Below are positions 7,818-18,300 of a stretch of DNA of 64,000 nt, in pieces. The notes under the pieces were generated by a model. That model was not told where the DNA came from and did not search any database. It saw nothing but the letters and a program-made list of their open reading frames with translations. The DNA comes from Flavobacteriales bacterium (GTDB lineage: Bacteria; Bacteroidota; Bacteroidia; Flavobacteriales_D; CAJJDF01), in assembly GCA_018609055.1 (NCBI GenBank), contig JABAYJ010000005.1, forward strand, positions 1 to 64,000. Direction: 5' to 3'. Position 1 is the first letter of the stretch, and every line of letters starts with the position of its first letter. Position numbers and translations under genes: made by a program.

Positions 7818-9545
7818 TTAGTTTTTTTGTTTTATATCTCTAATATTTAATTGCAATTTGGTGTTTCCATTCCAAGTATTCTCTTCAATCACAAATGCTA
7901 CATCAAAGTAACTATTATTATTGATTTTATCAAAATAATCTCCTAGTCCAAATCCAATACAGTCAAATAATTGTTTAGGATTACTTTCTTGATAGACAGA
8001 CATTTTAAGGTGAGTTTCTCCAACAACCTTAGCATACTTAGCTTGAACATTGGTTGCAACAAATACTGGATGCATGTTCATTGGGCCAAATGGCGCGAAT
8101 TGTTTTATGATACGGTAAAACTTAGGAAATAGTTTTCCTTTTTCAGGAATTAATTGGTCTAATGTAATTTCAATATCTATTCGTATTTCAGGAATTAGCT
8201 GTTCATCAGTTATGGTTTTTGAAACTACTTCGTCAAACTTCTTACGGAATTTATCAATATTTTCAATTGGCATTGTCATACCGGCTGCATACATGTGCCC
8301 ACCAAATTGTTCCAATAAATCCGAACATTCGTCAATTGCATTGTATACATCAAACCCCTGAACAGAGCGTGCAGAACCAGATGCTTTTCCATTACTTTCT
8401 GTAAGAATAATTGTGGGCTTGTAATGAGTTTCTATAACTCGCGAAGCCACAATTCCTATAACTCCTTTGTGCCAACCTTCGTTATATAGCACTGTAGATT
8501 TTGCTGTCAAAAACTCTTCGTTTTCGTCAATCATTTTTAGAGCTTCTTCCGTTATAGATTTATCAAAAGTCTTTCTTTGCTTGTTTTCTCCTTCAATAAA
8601 TTCACCTAAATTTTTAGCAGTTTCATCATCTCCAGAAGTTAATAGTTTTACTGCATTCATCCCCGATTTCATTCGCCCAGCAGCATTAATTCTTGGGCCA
8701 ACTATAAATACTACATCAGTAATAGTTAGTTCATTTTTTACAGATGAAAGTTTCAGTATTTCTGCAATTCCTTTTCTTGGACTGTGGTTTATTTTCATTA
8801 ATCCAAAATAAGCCAATACTCTATTTTCTCCTGTTACCGGAACAATATCCGAACCAATACTCACGACTAATAAATCGAAATATTCTTCTAAATCATCAAA
8901 CTCAAAACCTAATTCTTGATTAAGCGCTTGTATTAATTTAAACCCAACTCCACACCCACATAATTCTTTGTAAGGATACTCACAATCTTTTCTTTTTGGA
9001 TCTAGAACGGCTACTGCTTTTGGTAATTCATCTCCTGGCCTGTGGTGATCACAAATGATAAAATCTACCCCTCTTTTTGTTGCGTGAGCTACTTTGTCAA
9101 TTGCTTTTATTCCACAATCAAGTGCAATAATTAGTTTAAAATCATTGTCGGCAGCATAATCTATTCCTTGGTACGAAACTCCGTAACCTTCGGTATATCT
9201 ATCTGGAATATAAAACTCTACGTTTTTGTAATGTTTTATCAAGAAAGTATACATCAATGAAACAGCCGTAGTTCCATCCACATCATAATCTCCGTAGACT
9301 AATATCTTTTCTTCTTTTTCAAAAGCTTCAAAAACACGGTCTACAGCTTTATCCATATCCTTCATCAACAAAGGATCGTGAATGTGCGACATTTGCGGAC
9401 GAAAGAAAGTTTGAGCCTCCTCAAAAGTAGTCACCTCTCTTTGATGAAGTAGTTCTACTAATTCTTTGCTTAACCCTAGTTTTTCTTCTAGTTCAGCCGT
9501 AGAAGTTTCAGATTTCGGGTTAAATGTCCATCTTTTTTGTTGCAT
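7818..9545 (-). CDS. recJ: Single-stranded-DNA-specific exonuclease RecJ
   Basis: 575 residues, normal length. The DHH phosphoesterase core shows YGDYDVDG (84-91), DCG (143-145) and CDHH (165-168), which bind the catalytic manganese ions; the DHHA1 region carries INAAGRM and FGGHMYAAG. RecJ degrades single-stranded DNA 5' to 3' in RecF-pathway recombination and mismatch repair. It starts 5 bases after paaZ and ends 3 bases before the barrel protein, so all three share a message. Confidence 0.95.
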   Translation of the reverse strand: MQQKRWTFNPKSETSTAELEEKLGLSKELVELLHQREVTTFEEAQTFFRPQMSHIHDPLLMKDMDKAVDRVFEAFEKEEKILVYGDYDVDGTTAVSLMYTFLIKHYKNVEFYIPDRYTEGYGVSYQGIDYAADNDFKLIIALDCGIKAIDKVAHATKRGVDFIICDHHRPGDELPKAVAVLDPKRKDCEYPYKELCGCGVGFKLIQALNQELGFEFDDLEEYFDLLVVSIGSDIVPVTGENRVLAYFGLMKINHSPRKGIAEILKLSSVKNELTITDVVFIVGPRINAAGRMKSGMNAVKLLTSGDDETAKNLGEFIEGENKQRKTFDKSITEEALKMIDENEEFLTAKSTVLYNEGWHKGVIGIVASRVIETHYKPTIILTESNGKASGSARSVQGFDVYNAIDECSDLLEQFGGHMYAAGMTMPIENIDKFRKKFDEVVSKTITDEQLIPEIRIDIEITLDQLIPEKGKLFPKFYRIIKQFAPFGPMNMHPVFVATNVQAKYAKVVGETHLKMSVYQESNPKQLFDCIGFGLGDYFDKINNNSYFDVAFVIEENTWNGNTKLQLNIRDIKQKN

Positions 9546-9550
9546 TTGAC

Positions 9551-11599
9551 TTAGTTACTTTGATCAATCTTCTTTACCATTGTCAAAATAGTAGCAATCG
9601 CTACAGTCTCTCCAGTTTGGTCATACACATCTACCAAGAATTTTACAATTCCTTTTGCAATGTCTTCTTCGTCTCGTTTTTCACCATCCACTTTTTCTTT
9701 CACAGTGAATTTTACTCCAATGGTAGTTCCTACATAAACTGGTTTTACAAAACGAGCATCTTCTAATCCATAATTTAATAAAACAGGACCTTTAGCTGGC
9801 TCAACAAATAATCCTGCAGCTTTGGATAAGATAAAATATCCATGAGCTACACGTTCTTCAAAAATGGTTCCTTCCAAAGAAGTTACATCCATATGGGCGT
9901 AAAAATTATCTCCACTTACATTGGCGAAGTTTACTATATCAGTTTCCGTTACCGTATGCTTTGCAGTAATCCAAGTTTCTCCAATTTCTAATTCTTCAAA
10001 GTGCTTACGGAAAGGGTGAACCTTATCGTGCTTGAATTTTCCACCAGATTGATATTGGTTGGTAATAGCTGTTAATGTAGTTGGCGAACCTTGAATTGCA
10101 GTTCTTTGCAAGTAATGTTTTACACCTCTCATTCCACCCATTTCTTCACCACCTCCAGCTCTTCCTGGACCTCCGTGAGTCAATTGTGGCATTGGTGAGC
10201 CGTGACCCGTACTTTCCTTGGCGCAATCTGCATTTAATACTAATATTCTTCCGTGCATTGCTGCAGCTCCAAAAACAAATTCTTTGGCAATTTGGTCGTC
10301 AGCAGTTACAATAGAACACACTAATGAACCTTTCCCCATTTTGGCAAGTTCAATTGCTTCTTCAATTGTTTTGTAAGGTAAAATAGTAGATACAGGACCA
10401 AAAGCTTCAATATCGTGACAATCCGTTTTATTAAAAGGATCGTTATTTAAAAATAAAATAGGGGATAAGAAAGAACCTTTGTTTTTGTCGGCTCCAATCA
10501 AATTAAAATCAGTTAAACTTCCATACACAATTTCTTGAGATTCGGCTAGTTTAGCTACTTGTGCTGTAACCTCTGCGACTTGTTCTTTTCCTGCAAGTGG
10601 CCCCATTCTTACTCCTTCTTGACTAGGATCACCAATTACGGTTTTGGCCAATCTTTGTCCTAGTGCAATTTGCACATCTTCCACTAATTTTTCTGGAACT
10701 AACACTCTACGAATAGCCGTACATTTTTGTCCTGCTTTCACAGTCATTTCTTTCTGTACTTCTTTTATAAATAAATCAAATTCTGGTGTTCCGGGAACCG
10801 CATCTTCTCCTAAAACTGAGCAGTTTAGTGAATCTGCTTCCATGTTAAATGGAACCGATTCCTCTACTAACCTTGGGTGAGATTTAAGCATTTTTCCTGT
10901 ACTTGCCGAACCAGTAAAAGTAACTACATCACTGCTTTCTACGTAATCCAAAATCCCTCGAGCCGAACCACAAATAAGTTGTAATGAACCTTCTGGCAAA
11001 ATTCCTGAAGCTACAATTTCTCTTACTACAGCTTCTGTTAAATAGGAAGTTACTGTTGCAGGCTTTACAATTGCAGGAACTCCAGCTAGTAAATTTACGG
11101 CTATCTTCTCAAGCATTCCCCAAACCGGGAAGTTGAATGCATTGATGTGAATAGCAACTCCTTGCTTAGAAGTTAATATGTGATGACCTATAAAAGTTCC
11201 ATTTTTAGATAACGGAGCAATTTCTCCATCCAAAGCAAATGTTTCATTAGGGAATTGTTTTCTTAATGATGCATTAGAAAATAAGTTTCCGATTCCACCT
11301 TCAATATCAATCCAGGAATCTACTCTTGTAGCTCCTGTGTAGGCACTAACTTTATAAAATTCTTCTTTCTTTTCCATTAAGTGAAAAGCAAGAGCTTTTA
11401 GCATTCTTCCTCTTTCGTGAAACGTTAATTTACGCAAAGCAGGCGAACCAACTTCACGAGCGTATTTCATCATATCTCCAAAATCTAATCCTTTGGATGT
11501 TGCTTCGGCAACTAAATCTCCGTTTACAGCATTTACTAATTGCTGCCCATCTCCTTCTCCGTTTACCCATTTTCCTTGGGCGTAGTTTTGTAATTTCAT
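9551..11599 (-). CDS. paaZ: Bifunctional aldehyde dehydrogenase / enoyl-CoA hydratase PaaZ
   Basis: 682 residues with both PaaZ domains. An N-terminal aldehyde dehydrogenase (to about 515) has catalytic C293 in AGQKCTAIR and E254; a C-terminal MaoC hot-dog hydratase (about 530-680) has D564 and H569 in SGDNFYAHMD. In the phenylacetate pathway the hydratase opens the oxepin-CoA ring and the dehydrogenase oxidises the resulting semialdehyde. No other paa gene lies in the window, so its partners are elsewhere or it serves another CoA-aldehyde route. It is the first gene of the operon with recJ. Confidence 0.92.
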   Translation of the reverse strand: MKLQNYAQGKWVNGEGDGQQLVNAVNGDLVAEATSKGLDFGDMMKYAREVGSPALRKLTFHERGRMLKALAFHLMEKKEEFYKVSAYTGATRVDSWIDIEGGIGNLFSNASLRKQFPNETFALDGEIAPLSKNGTFIGHHILTSKQGVAIHINAFNFPVWGMLEKIAVNLLAGVPAIVKPATVTSYLTEAVVREIVASGILPEGSLQLICGSARGILDYVESSDVVTFTGSASTGKMLKSHPRLVEESVPFNMEADSLNCSVLGEDAVPGTPEFDLFIKEVQKEMTVKAGQKCTAIRRVLVPEKLVEDVQIALGQRLAKTVIGDPSQEGVRMGPLAGKEQVAEVTAQVAKLAESQEIVYGSLTDFNLIGADKNKGSFLSPILFLNNDPFNKTDCHDIEAFGPVSTILPYKTIEEAIELAKMGKGSLVCSIVTADDQIAKEFVFGAAAMHGRILVLNADCAKESTGHGSPMPQLTHGGPGRAGGGEEMGGMRGVKHYLQRTAIQGSPTTLTAITNQYQSGGKFKHDKVHPFRKHFEELEIGETWITAKHTVTETDIVNFANVSGDNFYAHMDVTSLEGTIFEERVAHGYFILSKAAGLFVEPAKGPVLLNYGLEDARFVKPVYVGTTIGVKFTVKEKVDGEKRDEEDIAKGIVKFLVDVYDQTGETVAIATILTMVKKIDQSN

Positions 11600-11717
11600 A
11601 TCAGTCTCAAGCTATTTTTTGTAAAAAATGGAATGAGTAAATATACAGAATGTGGAAGTAAAAAGCTAATGCGATTTAATTATTAGAAGTACTTCTAAAA
11701 ATGAATTATTTCATTTA

Positions 11718-12113
11718 TCAAGACTTAAAATGAACAGGTAAAACCATTCTAGTTCTCACAGCTTTTCCATTTTGAGTTCCAGGAATCCAAATTGGCATTT
11801 TAGCCATCATTTTTTCAGCTTCTTTAGTAAAAAGGTCATGAGGTGAACGAAGAGTTTTAACATTCGTAATTCTACCATCTTCCTCTACAACAAACTGAAC
11901 ATATACCTTGCCAGAGAAACCTTTACCTAGAAGGCTATCGGGATATGAAATGTTATTTGCAATAAATACATACATGGCTGAATCTCCTCCTGGAAATTGA
12001 GGCATTTGTTCGACTATAGAAAATATCTCGTTATTTTTTCTGATCGTTACAGCATCTTGAGCCATAAATCCTTGTTTAGATAAGAGAAATAGAAATAGAA
12101 TAATTTTTTTCAT
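11718..12113 (-). CDS. Exported protein with TonB C-terminal domain (copy 1)
   Basis: 131 residues: signal peptide (MKKIILFLFLLSKQGFMAQ) and one TonB C-terminal domain (MPQFPGGDSAMYVFI, GKVYVQFVVEEDG, MPIWIPGTQNGK, LPVHF). Classical TonB keeps an N-terminal membrane anchor and proline-rich spacer; both are absent, so the mature protein should be a small soluble periplasmic or surface protein. Such short forms are common in Bacteroidota and their function is not known. Its neighbour at 12232-12648 is a paralogue. Confidence 0.8.
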   Translation of the reverse strand: MKKIILFLFLLSKQGFMAQDAVTIRKNNEIFSIVEQMPQFPGGDSAMYVFIANNISYPDSLLGKGFSGKVYVQFVVEEDGRITNVKTLRSPHDLFTKEAEKMMAKMPIWIPGTQNGKAVRTRMVLPVHFKS

Positions 12114-12231
12114 GTTTTTAATATTTAGAATAAACTTTTATCACCAATTAATAGACCAATATGTTCTTTTCAGAAGATAAAGAGGTATTAGTTATTTAAA
12201 GGTCGTTAAGTTTAATTATTAGTGTAATAAT

Positions 12232-12648
12232 TTACTTTTTCTTTTTTTTGGGGAGGTAAAAACTAACTGGGAGTACATATTTTACTCTTACGTTTTTTCC
12301 TTTATGATTTCCTGGAGTCCAATTCGGCATTGAATTTACAACTCTCACTGTTTCTTCGTCACAACCGCTACCAATTCCTCTAATTACTTTAGCATTAGTA
12401 ATCGAACCATCTGCTTCTATTACAAATTCAACATACACTTGTCCTTGAGTTCTGTTTTCCTGAGCATCTGTAGGGTAGACTAAATTTTCTTGTAAAAACT
12501 CAACTAATTTAGCTTGCCCACCAGGGAATTGAGGTTGTTTATCAATTCTTCCTTTGTGTAATTCTTGTTCACCTTGTACCTCATTCCCTTGGGAAAACCC
12601 AGAGAAGGTAAAAGATAAAATTGCGAATATGAGAAGGAGCTTTTTCAA
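12232..12648 (-). CDS. Exported protein with TonB C-terminal domain (copy 2)
   Basis: 138 residues: signal peptide ending GFSQ, then a TonB C-terminal domain (QPQFPGGQAKLVEFL, GQVYVEFVIEADG, MPNWTPGNHKGKNVRVKYVLPVSF). It is closely similar to the next gene and presumably arose by tandem duplication. No anchor or spacer. The start codon is TTG at 12648; no ATG is available without losing the signal peptide. A 31-codon open frame ends 8 bases before this TTG. The C-terminus ends in a run of lysines. Confidence 0.78.
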   Translation of the reverse strand: MKKLLLIFAILSFTFSGFSQGNEVQGEQELHKGRIDKQPQFPGGQAKLVEFLQENLVYPTDAQENRTQGQVYVEFVIEADGSITNAKVIRGIGSGCDEETVRVVNSMPNWTPGNHKGKNVRVKYVLPVSFYLPKKKKK

Positions 12649-12656
12649 AATCAGTA

Positions 12657-12752
12657 TTATTTTTCTGCTTTGTTAGAAGTAAATATTGAGGCAAAAAATT
12701 TCTTGATTAAATCCATGAAACCACTCTTCATTTTGTCGTTTAGCTTTGCCAT
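12657..12752 (-). CDS. Candidate 31-residue basic peptide upstream of the TonB-domain gene
   Basis: ATG at 12752 to TAA at 12657 encodes MAKLNDKMKSGFMDLIKKFF followed by ASIFTSNKAEK. The middle can form a basic amphipathic helix. It ends 8 bases before the TTG start of the next gene, a spacing that suits translational coupling or a leader peptide. No homologue is known to me. It could be chance. Confidence 0.3.
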   Translation of the reverse strand: MAKLNDKMKSGFMDLIKKFFASIFTSNKAEK

Positions 12753-12791
12753 AACTTCTGCTATATAATTAGTTAGAAGTCTAAATAGATC

Positions 12792-12825
12792 AAAAAAAAG
12801 CCCATAGAACCTAATTCTATGGGCT
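12792..12825 (-). terminator. Terminator of tig
   Basis: A perfect 11-bp stem (12799-12809 with 12815-12825, core GCCCATAGAA) with loop CCTAA is followed on the minus strand by a U-run. It lies 20 bases past the tig stop codon. Confidence 0.9.
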
Positions 12826-12845
12826 TTTCACTAATAATTAACTTT

Positions 12846-14201
12846 TTACTGAGCGTAAAACAACTTGATAAAATCTTCTTGAGTCACCTCTTTTTCTTGG
12901 ATTTTAACATTGTTTTTAAAGAAATCAGATACTTTGTTTTTATACAAGTAATCAAAGATTTTCTTTGTCTCGTCTTGGTTTTGTAAAACTTGCATTGCGT
13001 TAGCTTCTAATGCTTCGTCATCTGGAGTTGGCATACCGTACTGAGCGTACTGCTGAATCAACATTCCTTTTACATATTCTTTTACTTCGTCAACCTCTAC
13101 TTTAATTTCGTTTTCTTGAATTACTTTGTTTTCAATTAACTGCCATCTTAGTTGGTTCGAGTATTGAGGGTATTCTTTTTCAATCTCTTCCATAGAAACA
13201 TCTTTCTCGTTAGAAGTTTGAATCCATTCTTTTAAGAAAGTATCTGGTAATTCAAGTTTCAACTTGTTTACGAAATGATCTGCTAATGATTTTTGGAATA
13301 ATCTATCGCTATCGTTTACAAAAGCAACACTTAATTCTTCTTCAATTTTAGCTCTAAATTCTTTTTCGTTCTTAACGTTTCCTTCTCCATGAATTTTATC
13401 AAACAACTCTTGGTTAAGTGGAGCGGCTTCTAATCTTTTTATTTCTTCAACAGTAAAAGAAAAGTTTCCAGTAGCCGTTTCAAGTTCATCTTTTTTGATG
13501 TGCAACATAGCAGCTAAATCAGCATCACCTTTAGAAACAGTCTTTGGGTCAATAACTAATTTATCTCCTTTTTTAAGTCCAACAAATTTCTTTTGAATTT
13601 TTTCGTCCTCAATCATTGGAACCGAAACAGTAGACTTAGCAGTAATACCTTCAGCTAAAGTTTTGTCTTTGTCATCTAATTGAACAAATTCTCCAAAAAC
13701 CATATCTCCTTTTTCCGACTTATCAACTTCTCCCATTGTACCATATCTCTTAGCAAAATCTTCTATTTGCTTATCGATAGTTGCTTTGTCCACTTTTATC
13801 TTGTGAAGAGTTACTTTGTCTTTAGATGATGGCTTAATTTCAAATTCTGGAGCTAATCCAATTTTGTATCCAAATTCAAAATCATTTCCAGCTTCCCACT
13901 TATCAAAAGTAGTGTGCGCATCAGATGGAATTGGGTTACCAAGTACGTTTAATTTATTTTCAGAAATATGACTATACAATTTATCGTTAATCATTTTGTT
14001 CAATTCATCTGCAAGGATAGATTGTCCAAATTTCTTTTTTATCATTCCCATAGGAACTTTTCCTGGTCTAAAACCCGGCTCAGTTACTTGTTTTCTTGCT
14101 TCAGCAAGTTTTTTGTCATATTGCTCCGTGTAGTCTTCTGGAGTTAATTTGATTTTGATGATTGCATTTAAGTCATCTACTTTCTCTTGAGTAATATTCA
14201 T
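12846..14201 (-). CDS. tig: Trigger factor (ribosome-associated chaperone and prolyl isomerase)
   Basis: 451 residues. The N-terminal ribosome-binding domain carries the signature loop GFRPGKVPMGMIKKKFG (residues about 42-58), followed by a divergent FKBP-type domain (about 150-250) and the helical C-terminal arms. It receives nascent chains at the ribosome exit tunnel and delays misfolding. Length matches Bacteroidota orthologues. tRNA-Leu is encoded just upstream on the same strand. As usual in this phylum, tig and clpP are close neighbours but here divergent. Confidence 0.93.
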   Translation of the reverse strand: MNITQEKVDDLNAIIKIKLTPEDYTEQYDKKLAEARKQVTEPGFRPGKVPMGMIKKKFGQSILADELNKMINDKLYSHISENKLNVLGNPIPSDAHTTFDKWEAGNDFEFGYKIGLAPEFEIKPSSKDKVTLHKIKVDKATIDKQIEDFAKRYGTMGEVDKSEKGDMVFGEFVQLDDKDKTLAEGITAKSTVSVPMIEDEKIQKKFVGLKKGDKLVIDPKTVSKGDADLAAMLHIKKDELETATGNFSFTVEEIKRLEAAPLNQELFDKIHGEGNVKNEKEFRAKIEEELSVAFVNDSDRLFQKSLADHFVNKLKLELPDTFLKEWIQTSNEKDVSMEEIEKEYPQYSNQLRWQLIENKVIQENEIKVEVDEVKEYVKGMLIQQYAQYGMPTPDDEALEANAMQVLQNQDETKKIFDYLYKNKVSDFFKNNVKIQEKEVTQEDFIKLFYAQ

Positions 14202-14284
14202 GTTTTCTGAATTTAATTCACTAATTATTGCAAAATACGTTATACAAAAAAGGCATAAGAGAGTGTCTTACGCCTTGTTTTTTG

Positions 14285-14366
14285 TGCGGGCGGAGAGACT
14301 CGAACTCTCACACCTTGCGGCACTAGATCCTAAGTCTAGCGCGTCTACCAATTCCGCCACGCCCGC
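14285..14366 (-). tRNA. tRNA-Leu (anticodon UAG)
   Basis: The minus-strand sequence folds as a class II tRNA. The acceptor GCGGGCG pairs with CGCCCGC, the D-arm region is GGTAGACGC, the anticodon stem CTAGA/TCTAG presents loop CTTAGGA with anticodon TAG, a variable arm GTGCCGCAAGGTGT follows, and the T-arm is GAGAG-TTCGAGT-CTCTC. The 3' CCA is not encoded. Confidence 0.95.
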
Positions 14367-14653
14367 TAATATTTGAAAAATATCGGATGCAAATGTAAGA
14401 GTTTTCTTTAATAAATCCTTGTTTTTGAGGTTTTTTTCGAATCAAAGAGAATCAAAGTGTTTTTTTAAATTGAATATCAATTTTTATAATGATTTTCTCT
14501 ATTACACGTTATAAACATCAATCAGTTTATTACTCCCTAGAAAATACTCAAGAAAAGGGGTTATTTTAATTATTTTCGACTATTGGAGAATACCGTTTTA
14601 TCTCCATTGATAATTGACTTACAAAATATTAAATCTAAATAAAAAATTACTCT

Positions 14654-15325
14654 ATGTTTGATTCAAAAGAATTTGAAAAATACGCAACAATGCATGCTGG
14701 CATAAACAGCAATGTATTAAGTGGTTATGTGAATAATTTAACTCCAAATATTATTGAAGAGCGCCAGTTAAATGTAGCTCAAATGGATGTTTTTTCTAGA
14801 CTGATGATGGATAGAATCATCTTTTTGGGAACTGGAATAAATGATCAAGTTGCCAATATTGTTCAAGCACAATTGTTGTTTTTGGCTTCAGTTGATGCTA
14901 AAAAAGATATCCAAATTTATGTAAACTCTCCAGGAGGATCAGTTTATGCTGGACTTGGAATTTATGATACTATGCAATACATCCAGCCAGATGTAGCTAC
15001 AATTTGTACTGGTATGGCTGCTTCTATGGGAGCTGTATTGTTATGTGCTGGTGCCGAAGGTAAAAGAACTGCTTTAAAGCACTCAAGAGTAATGATTCAC
15101 CAACCTTTAGGTGGAGCTCAAGGACAAGCAAGTGACATGGAAATTACCTTGAAAGAGATTCAGAAATTAAAGAAAGAACTGTACACAATTATTGCTGATC
15201 ACTCTAAACAAGATTATGACAAAGTATGGGCAGATAGTGATAGAGATTACTGGATGACTTCTACTGAAGCTAAAGAATACGGTATGATTGACGAAGTGTT
15301 GATTAATACACCAATTAAAAAGTAA
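14654..15325 (+). CDS. clpP: ATP-dependent Clp protease proteolytic subunit
   Basis: 223 residues. The catalytic triad is S124 (GMAASMGA), H149 (MIHQPLGG) and D198, with the same 25- and 49-residue spacing as E. coli ClpP. The protein forms the two-ring peptidase chamber that works with ClpX or ClpA/C. clpX is not in the window. It is followed after 17 bases by the TPR gene, so the two could share a transcript. Confidence 0.96.
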   Translation: MFDSKEFEKYATMHAGINSNVLSGYVNNLTPNIIEERQLNVAQMDVFSRLMMDRIIFLGTGINDQVANIVQAQLLFLASVDAKKDIQIYVNSPGGSVYAGLGIYDTMQYIQPDVATICTGMAASMGAVLLCAGAEGKRTALKHSRVMIHQPLGGAQGQASDMEITLKEIQKLKKELYTIIADHSKQDYDKVWADSDRDYWMTSTEAKEYGMIDEVLINTPIKK

Positions 15326-15342
15326 ATAAGACCTGTTTTAAC

Positions 15343-18300
15343 ATGAATAGATTTCGCCAAATAGCATTGCTGATTGGATTCGTAATTCTGTGCAATCCTT
15401 TTTTTTCGCAACAGACGAGAGTTTATACTGATGATTATAAAGATTATCGTGATGGACTTGAATTGTACGATAAAGGTGCCTACAGTGCAGCTCAGCAAAA
15501 ATTCAAAAACGTAATTGAGTTAATTGATAACTCAAATGATGAGGTGCAAGTTAGTGCCGAATATTTGCATGCTGTTTGTGCATTGGAACTATTTCATAAA
15601 GACGCTCAGTACTTACTTTCTCAGTTTGCTCTTAACCATCCGGATTCGCCCAAAACAAAGAAAATATTTTTCTTACTTGGGAATGATTACTACCGCAAGA
15701 AAAAATGGAGAGATGCAATAGAATGGTATGAGAAAGTAGATAAGTACGATTTAACTGCTGACGAAAGAACAGAGTATTTCTTTAAAATTGGATACAGCTA
15801 TTTTGAAAAAGATATGTTTGATAAGGCCAAGCAGGCTTTTTACGAGATTAAAGATGAAAAAGAGTCGGATTATTATGGTCCAACTCAATACTATTATGGA
15901 CATCTTTCTTATCAAGATGAAAACTACCAAACTGCTTTAGAGAGTTTTAACCTCATTAAGGACAACCCAGGATTTAGTCCAATTGTACCTTATTATATTT
16001 CTCAAATTTTGTTTAAACAAGAAAAATATAACGAAGCAATTGAGTATATCCCAACTGCTTTATCTGGAGACAAGATAAAAAGAGAAGCAGAGATAAAAGG
16101 AATATTAGGATCTTCTTACTTTAAGCTGGAGCAATATGATAAAGCACTTCCATATCTAAAGGAGTATTTTTCTAAAACAGCTAAAAAATCAACAGATGAT
16201 TACTACCAGTTAGGTTATTCGTATTACAAGACTGACGATTACAAAAATGCGATTAAGTACTTAGGAAGAGTTGCTGCAAAGAAAACAGAAAGGGCTCAAG
16301 TAGCTAACTTTTTGTTAGCTGAGTGTTACGTGAAATCAGACAAAAAACAATTTGCAAAAGCTGCATTTAAAAGAGCTTATGATTTAGGGTTTGATAAAAA
16401 GCTGAATGAAGATGCTTTGTTTGGTTATGCAAAAACTACTTATGAGTTAAGCTACAATCCTTATGATGAGGCCACAGATATCTTTCATACTTTCTTGGAT
16501 AAATATCCTAACTCAACAAAGAAGGAACAGGTTTATGAGTACTTATTAGATGTTTATACTACTACCAAAAATTATGAAGCAGCTCTTAATTCTATTAGTA
16601 GAATTTCGGCTAAGAATTACAAGATAAAAGAAGCTCATCAAAAACTGAGTTACAATAGAGCTACAGAGTTATTCTATAAGCATGATTACACTAATGCAAT
16701 TAAGTATTACAAGGATGTAAATATTTATCCTGTAAATACCGAAATAATGGCAAAGAGTAATTTTTGGATTGCCGAAGCTTATTACAAACAGAAAAAGTAT
16801 ACTCAAGCAATTGCTGGATACCAGGCTTTTAAATCTCAGCCAGGTGCAATAAATTCTGATTTAGCATCTTTGGTAGATTACAATATTGGTTACGCTTATT
16901 TTGAACAGAAGAAGTACGAAAAAAGTATTACTGCTTTCAGAAACTACATAAAGTCAGCAGCTGATCAAGACAAGAAAAGTGACGCTAATTTAAGATTAGG
17001 AGATTCTTATTTCCTTTTAAAAAATGATGATGAAGCAGTTAAGTATTACCAAACTGCAATTGATTTGGCACAAGGTAACATTGATTATGCTTTGTATCAA
17101 AAATCTGTGAGTAGTGGTTACCGACGAGATTACCAAGAGAAAGAAAGGTTACTAAACCAATTACTTACGGAATATCCTAATTCTGCCTACAGTACCAATA
17201 CTATGTTTGAATTGGCCAACAATTATAGGGTACAGAACAAAAATGCACAAGCACTAAAGTTTTATAAGCAAATAGTTCTGAGTCAAGAAGGGACTTACCA
17301 AGAGAGAAAATCGAGGTTGGAAATGGGTGGAATTCACTTGAGAGAAAAAAATTATGAGTTAGCTGAAACGGAGTTTAAGGATTTAGTTCGCAAATATCCA
17401 AAATCTCAAGAAGGAGAAGCTGCTATAAACGAATTAGAAAAATCGTATTTGGCTCAAAATAAAATTGCTCAATTTCCGGATTTATTGGCTTCATTGGGAA
17501 TAAAATATTCTCAATCTAAGTTAGATTCTACTTTATGGTATCCTGCTAATCAAGCCTACTTAAATGCAGACTGTATAAATGCCAAGGCTGGACTTACTGC
17601 TTACCTTGCTAAAATTGAAGCCCCTAGAAACTATGTTACTGGGCACTTTTATATTGCAGAGTGTAATTATTTAGATAAAGAATATGAGACTGCTCTTTTT
17701 CACTACGATAAAGTAATTGAAAAGAACGAAAAACATATGGTTGATGCATTGTTTCATGCAGCAAATATCAACTACAGATTAAAGAATTACGAAAAAGCAA
17801 ATACGTACTACACTCAGTTAAAAGAGATAAACACAGATGAGCTTAAAATCCCTGCAATGAACAGAGGATTGATGTTGACATACAAGCATAAAGAAGACCA
17901 TGTGAATGCGGCTAAGTTTGCAGCAATTGTGTTACAGAATGAGCAATTATCAAGAGCTCACAAGGAAGAAGCAACAATGATACAAGCAAATGCAAATTAT
18001 GCTCTAGGAAATACTATTGAAGCACAAGGTTTATACGCTAAAGTAGTTGCACTTTCTACTGATGTAGATAGAGCAGAAGCAGGATATAAATTGTGTGAGA
18101 TTACTTATTTAGATGGGCAGTACAAACAAGCCGAAGCTGAAATATTTGCTTACTTAAAGCAAAAGCCTTCTTATGATTATTGGCTAGCTAAAGGCTATAT
18201 TTTGTTGGCAGATACTTATGTTAAGCTAGATGATAACTTTCAGGCAAAAGCAACACTACAAAGTGTAATAGACTATTACAAAGGTACTGATGAGATAAAA

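Noticed and set aside
7155..9545. RecJ-barrel fusion by stop-codon readthrough
   Set aside because: The frames agree and only one extra codon separates them, but a cytoplasmic nuclease fused to a signal peptide and barrel makes no biological sense; an AUU start is simpler.
15247..15498. Minus-strand open frame of 83 codons
   Set aside because: Antisense to clpP and the TPR gene, no family resemblance; a shadow frame.
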